A DNA stretch of 64,000 nucleotides from LMUY01 sp965198895 (GTDB taxonomy: Bacteria > Pseudomonadota > Alphaproteobacteria > Acetobacterales > Acetobacteraceae), in NCBI GenBank assembly GCA_965198895.1, contig OZ240676.1, positions 248,001-312,000 of the forward strand, read 5' to 3'. Shown here piece by piece: positions 31,604 to 40,445 of the stretch; the stretch's first letter is position 1, and each line of letters begins with the position of its first letter. A program made the translations under genes and the position numbers. The notes under the pieces were generated by a model. It did not search any database. It was given only the letters and a program-made list of their open reading frames with translations, and was not told where the DNA came from.

Positions 31604-32833
31604 ATGCTAGAAGCCTATGAGATCGGCATCTCGCTCGCCCTTCAGGATGGCGTTAGCGACGGCATTGCCCTTATCCGTCGCGACCTGGCCGCCCTCGACC
31701 GTGCCATCGCCGCAACGTCGCAGAGCCTCACGCGCCTGCAGGTCCAGGCGGGCACGCCGAGCCCGGTACACGTGCCCTCGGCCACCCAGCCCAAGCCGAT
31801 GGTGCAAGCGGCTTCCTCTCCCGCCGGGCCCGAGCAGCAAGCCCTGCCGGCTACGCCGAAGGACCCTGTCCAGCCGCCCATGAGCAACCAACCTCGCCCA
31901 GACGCGCCCGTCCTCGACATCCGATCACCGATCTCGGGTCGACCCACGTCAGCTATGGAACCGTCTATACAGAACCCGCCGCAGAGGCCTCAGCCGGCAA
32001 TCTCCGTTGTCTCGACATCCAGTCTGCGATCGTCTCCATCGGCTACGACGCCACAGCAGTTGAGTACCGAAGCACCTCCGGCGAGCTCTCAGTTGCAAGC
32101 GAACCCCGTCGCTCCCCAGGGCCCAGCCAAGCTTGCTCCGCCGTCGGCACCGGCCGGTCCGTCCGTGCCCGCCGCGGTTCAGATCGTATCCAAAGTAGCC
32201 GCAGACCCGCCCACAGCGTCACCGCAGCCCCCGGTTGCAGCGGCCATACCCTTGCTCGCCACTCGCCCGCCTGACGTAGCTGTTCCTTTACTAGCAGCCC
32301 CCCCGCCTCGGGCAGCGCGCGCCTTGCTGGTGACACCAGGTTCGCCTGCCGCTCCGGCCCGGTTACCCCCTGCCGTGCAACACCTTCAGCAGCCTTCGCC
32401 TGTCCCCTCGCCAAGGCCCACTGGCCACAGTCAGCGTGTCGCATCACACCATGCTCAGACCCCAAGCCGTCGTGATTCCCCAGTCGAACCGGCGCCCCGG
32501 CCAAAGGCCGACAGCCCCGTCCACACGGGTCATCACGCTGCGGTCCCACAAGCACAGCCATCCGCCGCTGCCCGTGCTGCAGCGCCCGCCGGCCAATCGG
32601 TGCTGGCCCCCACATCGGCGCCACAGCCAACGCGGACCAGTTCCTTTGCGCCACCGCCCACGGCGTCGGAGCAGACCATCACTTTGCAAGGAGATATCAT
32701 TCTGGATGGCGCCCGCCTCGGGCGCTGGATGACCAGCAGTCTCGCACGACAAGCCGCCCGCCCGCCCGCCGGCCCCACTGGTCCCGACCCTCGCCAGACC
32801 CCGCTCTGGTCCGGCCAAGCACAAGGCTTCTGA
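31604..32833 (+). CDS. tape-measure-like protein, Pro/Ala-rich, 409 aa
   Basis: Occupies the tape-measure slot between chaperone and baseplate genes. The ends look folded: MLEAYEIGISLALQDGVSDG and a helical region to about residue 48, and the C-terminal TITLQGDIILDGARLGRWMT SSLARQAARPP. In between about 300 residues are nearly all Pro, Ala, Ser, Gln and Val, with no long helices or hydrophobic segments. True tape measure proteins are mostly alpha-helical and longer, so this is either an atypical, disordered ruler or a gene whose helical core has been replaced. Confidence 0.6.
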   Translation: MLEAYEIGISLALQDGVSDGIALIRRDLAALDRAIAATSQSLTRLQVQAGTPSPVHVPSATQPKPMVQAASSPAGPEQQALPATPKDPVQPPMSNQPRPDAPVLDIRSPISGRPTSAMEPSIQNPPQRPQPAISVVSTSSLRSSPSATTPQQLSTEAPPASSQLQANPVAPQGPAKLAPPSAPAGPSVPAAVQIVSKVAADPPTASPQPPVAAAIPLLATRPPDVAVPLLAAPPPRAARALLVTPGSPAAPARLPPAVQHLQQPSPVPSPRPTGHSQRVASHHAQTPSRRDSPVEPAPRPKADSPVHTGHHAAVPQAQPSAAARAAAPAGQSVLAPTSAPQPTRTSSFAPPPTASEQTITLQGDIILDGARLGRWMTSSLARQAARPPAGPTGPDPRQTPLWSGQAQGF

Positions 32834-33514
32834 ATGTCCGATTTTAGCCTGACCCTCGGCCCCGTCGCGTTCGCAGGCTTTGAGCTTCCGAGTTCCATCA
32901 CTGTCGGCGGTCGTCAACGCCTTGCGGTGCATCGCCTCCCCGGCGGACTACGTATCATCGACGCGCTCGGCCCGGATCCAGCCGACATCAATTTCTCCGG
33001 GATCTTCACCGGGCCCGACGCTGCCGATCGAGCCCGACTGCTGGATGTCCTGCGTGTCGCAGGCGAGACACTTCCGCTGGCGTGGGACGCCTTCATCTAT
33101 ACCGTGATCGTCGAGAGCTTCGAGGCGGACTATCGCAGTCCTTGGTGGGTGCCGTACCGGCTGTCTTGTACCGTGTTACGGGATGAGGCAGCCTCGCTCA
33201 CCACCGCTGCCATCGAACTCGCGCCGACGCTCAGCGTCGACCTTCTCTCTGCCGGCAGTTTCGCCGCTACAGCGAGCGCAGCTATCGGCGTTTCCGGAGC
33301 AACGACTGTCGGAACTGCCGCCAATGCTGCTGCCCAGGCCAGTCTCGGGGCGACCCTTGCCTCGATCGACACTCAGATCGCCTTTAATACGGCCGCCATG
33401 CAATCGTCCGACCTATCAGCAACCGTGTCGGCTGCCGGGCTTCTCGCGCAACTGACTGCGGCCCGTGCATACACCGCCCGGGCTGCTCGCAATCTTTCGT
33501 CGGCGAGCACCTGA
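32834..33514 (+). CDS. phage baseplate/tail protein, unknown family
   Basis: 226 residues. N-terminal half is beta-rich with LGPVAFAGFELPSSITVGGR, INFSGIFTGPDAADRARLLD and LPLAWDAFIYTVIVESFEAD, which resembles the initial domain of proteins preceding LysM-type tail protein X in contractile prophages. The C-terminal half is a long Ala/Thr-rich helical region. It starts one base after the preceding stop, and its own stop overlaps the start of protein X. Confidence 0.68.
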   Translation: MSDFSLTLGPVAFAGFELPSSITVGGRQRLAVHRLPGGLRIIDALGPDPADINFSGIFTGPDAADRARLLDVLRVAGETLPLAWDAFIYTVIVESFEADYRSPWWVPYRLSCTVLRDEAASLTTAAIELAPTLSVDLLSAGSFAATASAAIGVSGATTVGTAANAAAQASLGATLASIDTQIAFNTAAMQSSDLSATVSAAGLLAQLTAARAYTARAARNLSSAST

Positions 33515-33699
33515 TGCAAACCTTGACGGTGGTCGGCGGCAATCTATTCCGTATAGCCGCGGAGCGATTGGGTGACGCCACGCAGTGGATTCGCATAGCT
33601 CAGCTAAACGACATCGGTGATCCCACGCTCTCGGGCCTCGTGACACTTCGCTTGCCAGATCCCGATCCAAGTGCGGGTGGCGGCATTGTCCAGCAGTAA
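33514..33699 (+). CDS. tail protein X (LysM-like)
   Basis: 61 residues: TVVGGNLFRIAAERLGDATQWIRIAQLNDI GDPTLSGLVTLRLPDP is a LysM-type fold as in P2 gpX, a small protein that joins the baseplate hub to the tail. The ATG overlaps the stop of the previous gene, and the gene-D start lies within its end. Confidence 0.85.
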   Translation: MQTLTVVGGNLFRIAAERLGDATQWIRIAQLNDIGDPTLSGLVTLRLPDPDPSAGGGIVQQ

Positions 33700-34714
33700 T
33701 TTCAGACGCCCGGGTCTGACCGTCCTCTCCGGAGGTGCCGCGCTCCCCAATCTGATCGATGCAGATATCCTGACAAACGCTCATTTCGCAGCAGCCCGGT
33801 TCCGCCTTCGGTTTGCTGTCGATCCGGTCGATGTCGAAAGCCTGTTCCCCCCTGGAGCTATCCTTGACATTCAGCTCGGTTTCAGCGGAAGCGCCACGAG
33901 CATTCTGCAAGGTGAAGCGGACACCATCCGTATCGACGTCTTGAACCGCACCGTCGAGGTGGATGGCCGTGATCTTACCGCGCGGCTACTCGACGCACGA
34001 ACACAGGAAACGTTCAGCAACCAAACCGCGAGCGAAATCGCGCAAACGCTCGCAGGCCGGCACGGTCTGATCCCGGATATCACAGCAACCACGACCCTTG
34101 CCGGTCGCTATTACTCATCCGAGCATGACCGCATCACGCTCGGCCAATTTTCACGTACAACGACGGAATGGGATCTGCTCACGTTCCTTGCCGCTCGTGA
34201 AGGTTTCGAGACCTTCGTCAGCGGACAAACGCTGACCTTTGCCCCACTTCCCAGCGCGTCTCCGACGCTGACGCTCACGCCAGACCTCTGCGTCGGGCTG
34301 AACCTCGAGCACACTTTTACCCTCGCACGGGATATCGAGGTGACCGTAAAGTCCTGGAACACGAAACAGCAGGCAGCAATTACGCAGACGGCACGCAGCA
34401 GTGGACAGGGGCGGCGCACGGGCGGCGCACCGCAGCATGTCGTGGTAATTCGCCCAAACCTCTCTCCGAACGACGCACTACAACTCGCCGTGCGTATTCT
34501 TGCCGACCTGTCTGCCCATGAGCGCCTGGTCCACGCCGAACTTCCAGGAGAACTAGACCTGACACCGCGGACGCAGGTCCTGTTGTCCGGTACGGGAACT
34601 GATTTCGACCAGCTCTACTATGTTGCCGAACTCGACAGGCATTTCAGCCTAGATCACGGCTTTACTGAGCGGATCCGGCTCAAGAACAGCCCAGCCGGCA
34701 ACACGGTCGCTTAG
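33671..34714 (+). CDS. baseplate hub protein (gpD/late control D-like)
   Basis: 347 residues from a GTG at 33671 inside gene X; a TTG at 33686 would give a slightly shorter protein. Equivalent to P2 gpD or T4 gp27: forms the trimeric ring under the tube and holds the spike. Shows DADILTNAHFAAARFRLRFA, VEVDGRDLTARLLDARTQET, TASEIAQTLAGRHGL and WDLLTFLAAREGFETFVSGQ, all typical for this family. Next comes the spike gene V. Confidence 0.85.
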   Translation: MRVAALSSSNFRRPGLTVLSGGAALPNLIDADILTNAHFAAARFRLRFAVDPVDVESLFPPGAILDIQLGFSGSATSILQGEADTIRIDVLNRTVEVDGRDLTARLLDARTQETFSNQTASEIAQTLAGRHGLIPDITATTTLAGRYYSSEHDRITLGQFSRTTTEWDLLTFLAAREGFETFVSGQTLTFAPLPSASPTLTLTPDLCVGLNLEHTFTLARDIEVTVKSWNTKQQAAITQTARSSGQGRRTGGAPQHVVVIRPNLSPNDALQLAVRILADLSAHERLVHAELPGELDLTPRTQVLLSGTGTDFDQLYYVAELDRHFSLDHGFTERIRLKNSPAGNTVA

Positions 34715-34722
34715 GAGGAACG

Positions 34723-35226
34723 ATGGACAGTTTCCTCAACGCTTTGAAAGCCCAGGGGGCGAACCAGGACCAGGCGAGCGGTACGCCTCGGTTCGGGATA
34801 GTGACGTCGGTCGACCCTACGACCGCGACCGCGCGAGTTACCCTTCAGCCCGAGGGGGTGCTGACAGGATGGCTACCTCTTCTCACACCATGGGTGGGGA
34901 ACGGCTGGGGGCTCGTTTGCCCCCCATCACCGGGCACCCAGGTTCTTGTGCTTCCTCAGGAAGGCGACGCAGAACATGGATTGATCATCGGTGCCAGTTG
35001 GTCAACGCAAACGACCGCGCCCGCCGCGCCATCAGGTGAGTTCTGGCTCGTCCATCAGTCCGGCAGTTATCTGAAACTGCAAAACGACGGCACGGTCCAA
35101 ATCAAAGGCGACCTCCATGTGGCCGGCGACGTCTACGATCAGCACGGTCCAATGAGCGCCCTTAGAGCGCACTACAACGCCCATATCCATCCGCCCCAAG
35201 CAGGCGCCACGAATTTGCCGGACTAA
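34723..35226 (+). CDS. baseplate spike protein (gpV-like)
   Basis: 167 residues. N-terminal OB-fold domain (RFGIVTSVDPTTATARVTL, then LTPWVGNGWGLVCPPSPGTQ, VLVLPQEGDAEHGLIIGASW) followed by a short triple beta-helix that ends in a spike tip, HYNAHIHP, whose paired histidines (HxH) bind an iron ion in related P2-type spikes. It pierces the host outer membrane on contraction. Follows the ribosome site AGGAGG. Confidence 0.88.
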   Translation: MDSFLNALKAQGANQDQASGTPRFGIVTSVDPTTATARVTLQPEGVLTGWLPLLTPWVGNGWGLVCPPSPGTQVLVLPQEGDAEHGLIIGASWSTQTTAPAAPSGEFWLVHQSGSYLKLQNDGTVQIKGDLHVAGDVYDQHGPMSALRAHYNAHIHPPQAGATNLPD

Positions 35227-35246
35227 GCCGGCATAGGAACACACTA

Positions 35247-35609
35247 ATGCCGGATCTCGCCCATCTTTGGGGAAACGACCTCGACTGGTCGGCCACCGGT
35301 GATCTCGCAACAGCCGATACGCCTGCACTGACAGAACAGCGTGTACTTCGTCGCCTGCTAACCACACAGGTCGAGTACATTTGGCAAGTCGATTACGGTG
35401 CGAGTCTCGCGTCCTTCGTAGGCCAGCCAGGCGCCGCTCTCGCCATCCAGGCAGCCGTTCGTGGCCAGTTATCGAAGGAAACAGCCGTGGCGCAGACGCC
35501 TGCGCCCGCGGTCGACCTGATCGCTGACCCATCCGGCAGCCTCTATGTCACGATCCGCTACGCTGACTCGACCTCCGGGGCGACCGGAACGATCGCCTTA
35601 ACCGCCTGA
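35247..35609 (+). CDS. baseplate wedge protein (gpW/gp25-like)
   Basis: 120 residues. GP25-like: DLATADTPALTEQRVLRRLL, then WQVDYGASLASFVGQPG, VRGQLSKETAVAQTP and the final beta strands VTIRYADSTSGATGTIAL. It links the baseplate wedge to the first sheath ring, as T4 gp25 does. Confidence 0.85.
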   Translation: MPDLAHLWGNDLDWSATGDLATADTPALTEQRVLRRLLTTQVEYIWQVDYGASLASFVGQPGAALAIQAAVRGQLSKETAVAQTPAPAVDLIADPSGSLYVTIRYADSTSGATGTIALTA

Positions 35610-35636
35610 CCTTCTCTCCTACTCCGGGGTGGATCA

Positions 35637-36755
35637 ATGCAGCTTCAACTTCAAAGTTTTACCACTCTCGTCCAGAATATGGCAGCCAGTGTCCAAAGTA
35701 GCGCACGGGTTCTCCTCGATCTCACAACCGGGAGCGTTTTGCGAGCGATATTGGAGGCGAACGCCTCCGTGGCGCTTTGGCTGCAGTGGGTTGCTGTCCA
35801 AGTACTCTCAGCGACCCGTGCCGCGACATCATCAGGTGCTGACCTTGATAGCTGGGTGGGCGATTTCGGCCTGGCCCGATTGCCCGGTCAAGCGGCCAGC
35901 ACGACATTGACGTTTTCTCGCTTCACACCCGGCGCGGTCGCCAACATTCCCGTGGGGGCTCAGGTCAAGACGGGTGATACGACCGTGACCTTTAGTGTTT
36001 TAGCTGATCCGACAAACGCCGCATACTCCGTTGCCCTGGCGAGCTACATCGTTCCCGCTGTGGCCAGTTCCCTTTCCGTTGCGGCGCAAGCCATCGCTCC
36101 CGGTGTGTTCGGTAATGTTGCCGTGGGGGCGATCTCGCTCCTGGCAACCGCAATGCCGGGCATCGACACCGTCACGAATACAAATGCGGCGGCCGGAGGG
36201 ATCGATGCGGAGCCGGATGCCACACTCCGACTACGCTTTTCCAACTTCATCGACAGCCGATCACGAGCAACACCCGCCGCAATTGCATTCGCGATCCAGT
36301 CTTTGCAGCAAGGTCTCGGTTATGTTCTGTCTGAGAACGCCGATCCGTCGGGAGACACTCGACCAGGCTTTTTCACTGTGACCGTCGACGACGGGTCGGG
36401 GTACCCACCCTCCACGACGCTCGCAGCGGTTTCGGCGGCGCTGGAGGCCGTCCGCCCGATCGGTACGCAATTTGCCGTTCAACCACCAAACGTATTTACC
36501 GCAAACATTGCGATGACGGTCACTACTCCCCTGGCCACCCATCCGGCGGCCCAGGCTTCTGTCGCAGCGGCAGTGCAGGCCTATGCCGCTACCCTCCCAA
36601 TCGGCACGGCCCTGCCACTCTCCCGGATTGCCGCAATTGCCTACGGGGCGGATCCGTCCATCACAAACGTCTCGCAACTTTCGATAAACGGCGCAGGGGA
36701 TCTCGTGCCATCCGCGTCCGGGATCATCAAACTCGGCACCGTGACGGTCGACTGA
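35637..36755 (+). CDS. baseplate J-like protein
   Basis: 372 residues with the Baseplate_J signature: GSVLRAILEANASVALWLQW VAVQ, GADLDSWVGDFGLARLPGQAAS, the beta-rich IPVGAQVKTGDTTVTFSV, and the core GGIDAEPDATLRLRFSNFID SRSRATPAAIAFAIQSL. Ends in a typical gpJ domain with LPLSRIAAIAYGADPSITNVS. It is a wedge component of the baseplate. Followed two bases later by gene I. Confidence 0.9.
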   Translation: MQLQLQSFTTLVQNMAASVQSSARVLLDLTTGSVLRAILEANASVALWLQWVAVQVLSATRAATSSGADLDSWVGDFGLARLPGQAASTTLTFSRFTPGAVANIPVGAQVKTGDTTVTFSVLADPTNAAYSVALASYIVPAVASSLSVAAQAIAPGVFGNVAVGAISLLATAMPGIDTVTNTNAAAGGIDAEPDATLRLRFSNFIDSRSRATPAAIAFAIQSLQQGLGYVLSENADPSGDTRPGFFTVTVDDGSGYPPSTTLAAVSAALEAVRPIGTQFAVQPPNVFTANIAMTVTTPLATHPAAQASVAAAVQAYAATLPIGTALPLSRIAAIAYGADPSITNVSQLSINGAGDLVPSASGIIKLGTVTVD

Positions 36756-36756
36756 C

Positions 36757-37398
36757 ATGACCGGTGACGTTGCCGACATGATATCTCGTATTAAAGCGGT
36801 GCTGCCGACGCGCTGGTTCCCTGATGCGTCGCCTGTGTTGGATTCACTACTCTGCGGTCCGGCGACGGCGTGGTCTACCCTCTACACGCTACTCGCCTTC
36901 GTGCGCTCCCAGTCACGCCTCGCCACCGTCAGTGGGGATTTCCTCGATGGCTTCTCGGCGGACTTCTTTGGCGGACGTCTCGGCCGACGGTCTACCGAGA
37001 CTGACGATCAGTTTCGATCGAGGGTCGCCGCCGCTTTGGTCGGCGAGCATGCCACCCGCACTTCGCTCGAGGTTGCGCTCACGGACTTAACCGGGCGAGT
37101 GCCGGGTATTTTCGAGCCGGCACGCCCGGCCGACACGGGCGCGTATGCTGGCCCGGCACTCGGCTACGGCGTTGCCGGCGCATGGGGCAATATGACCATG
37201 CCGTTCCAAGTGTTCGTCTCAGCCTACCGGGCGCCACCTGCCGGGATAACCAACGTGGCGGGCTATGGCACCGGCGGTCCGCTGGCACTGGCGAGTCTCA
37301 CTGAGACCGGTGGCCAGGTCTCCGATTTGGATATCTACGCGGCGATCACCTCCGTGATGCCGACCGCGTCAATTGCCTGGACACGCATCACAAACTGA
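36757..37398 (+). CDS. tail protein I-like (baseplate periphery)
   Basis: 213 residues. The N-terminal part (RWFPDASPVLDSLLCGPATAWSTL, SGDFLDGFSADFFGGRLGRRSTETDDQFRSRV) fits the gpI/DUF2313 class that connects the wedge with the fibres. C-terminal part is Gly/Ala-rich with ALGYGVAGAWGN. Placed exactly between J and the first fibre gene. Confidence 0.78.
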   Translation: MTGDVADMISRIKAVLPTRWFPDASPVLDSLLCGPATAWSTLYTLLAFVRSQSRLATVSGDFLDGFSADFFGGRLGRRSTETDDQFRSRVAAALVGEHATRTSLEVALTDLTGRVPGIFEPARPADTGAYAGPALGYGVAGAWGNMTMPFQVFVSAYRAPPAGITNVAGYGTGGPLALASLTETGGQVSDLDIYAAITSVMPTASIAWTRITN

Positions 37399-37410
37399 GG
37401 ATACCCCTAC

Positions 37411-38649
37411 GTGGACCGCCAGATCGTCTATCCCGGAAGCATTCCGCTCGACACGGACCTTCTCTCCACTCAGCGTAATACCATGATAGCACTCGGCTAT
37501 CTCGCTCAGGCCGCGCTTGGTTCAGGAATCGTTGTAGACGGGCTTGCATGCTCGCCAACTGCACCGGCTAGTCTCACAGTGACGATGGGACCCGGCAGCA
37601 TCAGCAGCTTGAACGTGATCGACTCGGGCCCGTTCGGTTCACTATCGGCAGACAGTACAGATCCCCTGGTCAAAATGGGGATAGCCATCAAGCCGACGAG
37701 TTTCACGCTGACGGCACCAGGCACCTCGGGCCAGTCGATCAACTATCTTCTCCAGGCCACTCTCGCCGAGACCGACACCACACCCGTCGTGCTGCCTTAC
37801 TATAATGCCGCAAGTCCGACGCAGCCGTTCAGCGGTCCTGCGAACACCGGTACACCACAGAATACACAGCGCTTACAGCAGGTTCAGCTCCAGTTAAAGC
37901 CATCGCCGCCCGCTAACGCCGGAGGTCAAGTCACCCCAGCCGTCGATAGCGGCTGGGTGGGACTTTACGTGATCACCGTAAATTACGGACAGATACAGAT
38001 CACCACAACCAGCATCGCGGTTTATCCGGGTGCTCCATTTGTTGCGTTCAAGCTGAATACGCTGACACCCGGCTTCTCTAGAATAACGACCTTCACCATG
38101 TCAGGAAATTTCGTTGTGCCAAACGGCAGCACGACTGTGAAGGTTCGCGTTTGCGGCGGTGGCGGCGGTGGCGGTTCAGGCGCGCAAGGCTTTGGCGGCG
38201 GGGGTGGCGGAGCAGGCGGCTACGCGGAAGGCATTGTCCCCGTTGCGCCTGGTCAGATTTTTTCTATTGCTGTGGGCGCCGGCGGCGTCGCGAGCGGTGG
38301 TGGATACGGCGGGACGGGGGGCGCTAGTTCCTTCGGATCAGTGATCAGTGCGAGTGGTGGGGGTGGAGGCGCACCGGCTGCATCATTCGCGCCGGGCGGC
38401 AGTCCCGGTGGCGGCTCGGGTGGCGCTATCAACCTTGCTGGTGGCTATGGATCGGACGGCAACGGCGGCACGGTCATGTTCGCGGGCAACGGCGGGGCCT
38501 CGTTCTTCGGAGGTGGTGGCCGCGCAGCCTCTGCAGGTGGCGCACAACAGCAGAACGGTGCGGCATACGGATCAGGCGGCGGAGCTTGCTACGCAGTTGT
38601 CGGCGATGGCGGTAATGGCGCCCCCGGCGTCGTCATCGTGGAGTTCTGA
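37411..38649 (+). CDS. glycine-rich tail fibre protein
   Basis: 412 residues. The N-terminal 200 residues are a fibre attachment module (VYPGSIPLDTDLLSTQRNTM IALGYLAQ). Residues about 240-400 are extreme in glycine: repeated GGGGGG runs alternating with short hydrophobic or Ala/Ser segments, e.g. CGGGGGGGSGAQGFGGGGGG. Such a layout matches polyglycine-II helical sandwich receptor-binding tips, known from T4-like adhesins. It probably decides host recognition. Ends with APGVVIVEF, a pattern common for this tip class. Confidence 0.82.
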   Translation: MDRQIVYPGSIPLDTDLLSTQRNTMIALGYLAQAALGSGIVVDGLACSPTAPASLTVTMGPGSISSLNVIDSGPFGSLSADSTDPLVKMGIAIKPTSFTLTAPGTSGQSINYLLQATLAETDTTPVVLPYYNAASPTQPFSGPANTGTPQNTQRLQQVQLQLKPSPPANAGGQVTPAVDSGWVGLYVITVNYGQIQITTTSIAVYPGAPFVAFKLNTLTPGFSRITTFTMSGNFVVPNGSTTVKVRVCGGGGGGGSGAQGFGGGGGGAGGYAEGIVPVAPGQIFSIAVGAGGVASGGGYGGTGGASSFGSVISASGGGGGAPAASFAPGGSPGGGSGGAINLAGGYGSDGNGGTVMFAGNGGASFFGGGGRAASAGGAQQQNGAAYGSGGGACYAVVGDGGNGAPGVVIVEF

Positions 38650-38651
38650 TC

Positions 38652-39095
38652 ATGGTACGCCTTTTCATTCTTGCGGCGCTGTTTGCTCCAGTCCTGGTCC
38701 AGGCGCAGTCGATGGCCAGTTCCTATGCAACGCGCGATGGTCGTGCCGGCACCGTCGTCATCGCCTGCCCGAGTCAGGATGGCGCGTATACAGCGGGCCC
38801 TTGCGCCATAAGCAAGCCCGGGGCAGTTGCTTACTCCCCGCCCAATGTAGCAGCGATTTCCGCAGCTAACACAGCGGTTACGGTGTTCGGCGCAGGAACG
38901 GTGGCAACCGGTTGCGACTTCGTCAACACCGGGTCCGCAGTGCTCTATCTCGACTTCACGGCGGTCGCGTCGGCAGGTGCGCCAACATCAATTCCGCTGC
39001 AACCGGGACAGTCTTTTCATTGTCCATATCCGCCGGTCGGAGCGGTTTCCGCCATCGCCTCGCAGCCGCAGCCCTTTGTAGCAATCCGCTACTAA
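38652..39095 (+). CDS. exported tail-region protein, 147 aa
   Basis: Starts two bases after the fibre stop. The first 19 residues form a Sec signal peptide (VRLFILAALFAPVLVQAQS). The mature part is Ala/Gly-rich and beta-like: GCDFVNTGSAVLYLDFTAV and PLQPGQSFHCPYPPVG with four cysteines. A signal peptide is odd for a virion component, so the protein may work in the lysogen's envelope. The last codon TAA (39093-39095) is the target duplicated by the adjacent IS, and the gene remains intact. Confidence 0.65.
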   Translation: MVRLFILAALFAPVLVQAQSMASSYATRDGRAGTVVIACPSQDGAYTAGPCAISKPGAVAYSPPNVAAISAANTAVTVFGAGTVATGCDFVNTGSAVLYLDFTAVASAGAPTSIPLQPGQSFHCPYPPVGAVSAIASQPQPFVAIRY

Positions 39096-40408
39096 GGGCC
39101 CGAGCTACAATAACTGCTTCAGCATCCTTCAACATCGCTTTCGGCGCGGCGCGATGGTGTAGTTCCACTCGCCATGAAAGTTGGATGGCGTGATATTGAG
39201 TGCAGCCATGTCGGTGTCAGAAACTTTGACACCTTTCTCGTAGTCGTTCTTATCCAGGCGACACTGGACGGTGAGCCCCGTCGTGGTCGTGGTGTTGGCG
39301 ATCAGCTGAATGATCACTTCGTGAGTCACCAGAGGTTTGCCCCGCCAGTTCTGCGTAATGAATGCAAACAAGCGATGCTCGATACGATTCCATTTGCTGG
39401 TGCCGGGCGGTAGATGTGCCACCGTTATGGACAGCCTCGTTTGGTCCGCGAGTTTTTGGAGTTCGCTTTTCCAAAGGCGAGCACGGGCACCGTTGCTGCC
39501 GCCGCAATCGGCTGTGATCAGGATCTTACGGGCCCTCTTGTAACGTGCCTGTCCGAGTTCGAACCACCAGCGGCGGATACTTTCGACGGCGAATGCCGCC
39601 GTGTCGCTGGTAATGCCGAGATTGATCCAGCCGGTATTGGCGGCAATGTCATACACGCCATAAGGCGATACCTTGCCAAGCTCTGGAATAGCGAAATCAT
39701 GCACCCGAACGGGCTCGGGATGACCCCGAGGGCGCAACTCACGCCCGTTGTTCTTGAAGTCTCCAACGAGCTCCTTCTTTTTCGTGTCGACCGATATAGC
39801 AGGCTGCCCGGCCGCCTGAAACGCATTGACGAGCATATTGATGTGCTCGAATTGTGCATTGCGGTCCGGGTGGCTCGTGCCCTCACTGGTCTTGCGGTTG
39901 GCTTGCAGGCTGAAACCCAGGCGACGCAGCAAACGTCCAACCAGTTTCTGGCTCGCGGTGAAGCCCTGTTCCGCCAAGGCCGCGGCAAGGTGTCGCTGAC
40001 TCTTGCTCACCCATAAGAGGGGGGCCTCCGGATCACCGCGGATCGCTGACTCCACCAACTTGGACAAAGCGTCCAGCAGCCCAGGTTCTGTGTCCACCTT
40101 CTGCTTGCGACCACCACCAGGACGGCGGACCCGATCAGAAAGCGGGGTTGCCTCACGCCGCAGTTCAGCCAAGCCACGGCCAATCGTGCTGCGCGCCACG
40201 CCAGTAGCGGTAGACACGGCGCTCACCCCACCCCGCCCAGCAAGACGAGCCTCCGTTGCAGCGAAAAGACGGCGAGCTCGCTCATTGAGAAAAGGCGCGA
40301 GTGCCTCAAAACGAGCTTTAATGGCAAGAGTGTCGATCACATTGTCAGGCTAGTACACCGTGCAACCCGATTCCTAGACCCCCGATTCGCTTGTTCTGCC
40401 TCAGGCCC
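39096..40408 (-). mobile_element. ISAzo13-family insertion sequence
   Basis: 1313-base element with one transposase gene. Imperfect 21-base terminal inverted repeats (39096-39116 and 40388-40408) both start GGGCC and match at 14 of 21 positions. The flanks are TAA at 39093-39095 and TAA at 40409-40411, a three-base target duplication, as described for this family. The duplicated TAA is the stop codon of the upstream gene. Removing the element and one TAA restores continuous tail-gene sequence up to the ribosome site GAGGAG of the gene at 40446. Confidence 0.88.
39129..40340 (-). CDS. ISAzo13-family transposase
   Basis: 403 residues, complete. N-terminal HTH-like region (LAGRGGVSAVSTATGVARST, IGRGLAELRREATPLSDRVR, RPGGGRKQK) and a DDE-type core: AISVDTKKKELVGDFKNNGRELRP (first Asp), ILITADCGGSNGARARLWK (second Asp), and KWNRIEHRLFAFITQNWRGKPL (Glu). 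The family's characteristic RPGGGRKQ and VSYGVYD-like (here SPYGVYD) segments are present. No frameshift or stop, so the IS may be active. Confidence 0.93.
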   Translation of the reverse strand: MIDTLAIKARFEALAPFLNERARRLFAATEARLAGRGGVSAVSTATGVARSTIGRGLAELRREATPLSDRVRRPGGGRKQKVDTEPGLLDALSKLVESAIRGDPEAPLLWVSKSQRHLAAALAEQGFTASQKLVGRLLRRLGFSLQANRKTSEGTSHPDRNAQFEHINMLVNAFQAAGQPAISVDTKKKELVGDFKNNGRELRPRGHPEPVRVHDFAIPELGKVSPYGVYDIAANTGWINLGITSDTAAFAVESIRRWWFELGQARYKRARKILITADCGGSNGARARLWKSELQKLADQTRLSITVAHLPPGTSKWNRIEHRLFAFITQNWRGKPLVTHEVIIQLIANTTTTTGLTVQCRLDKNDYEKGVKVSDTDMAALNITPSNFHGEWNYTIAPRRKRC

Positions 40409-40445
40409 TAAGCCATTCGATTGCGCCATGTCGAGGAGTTAGAGA

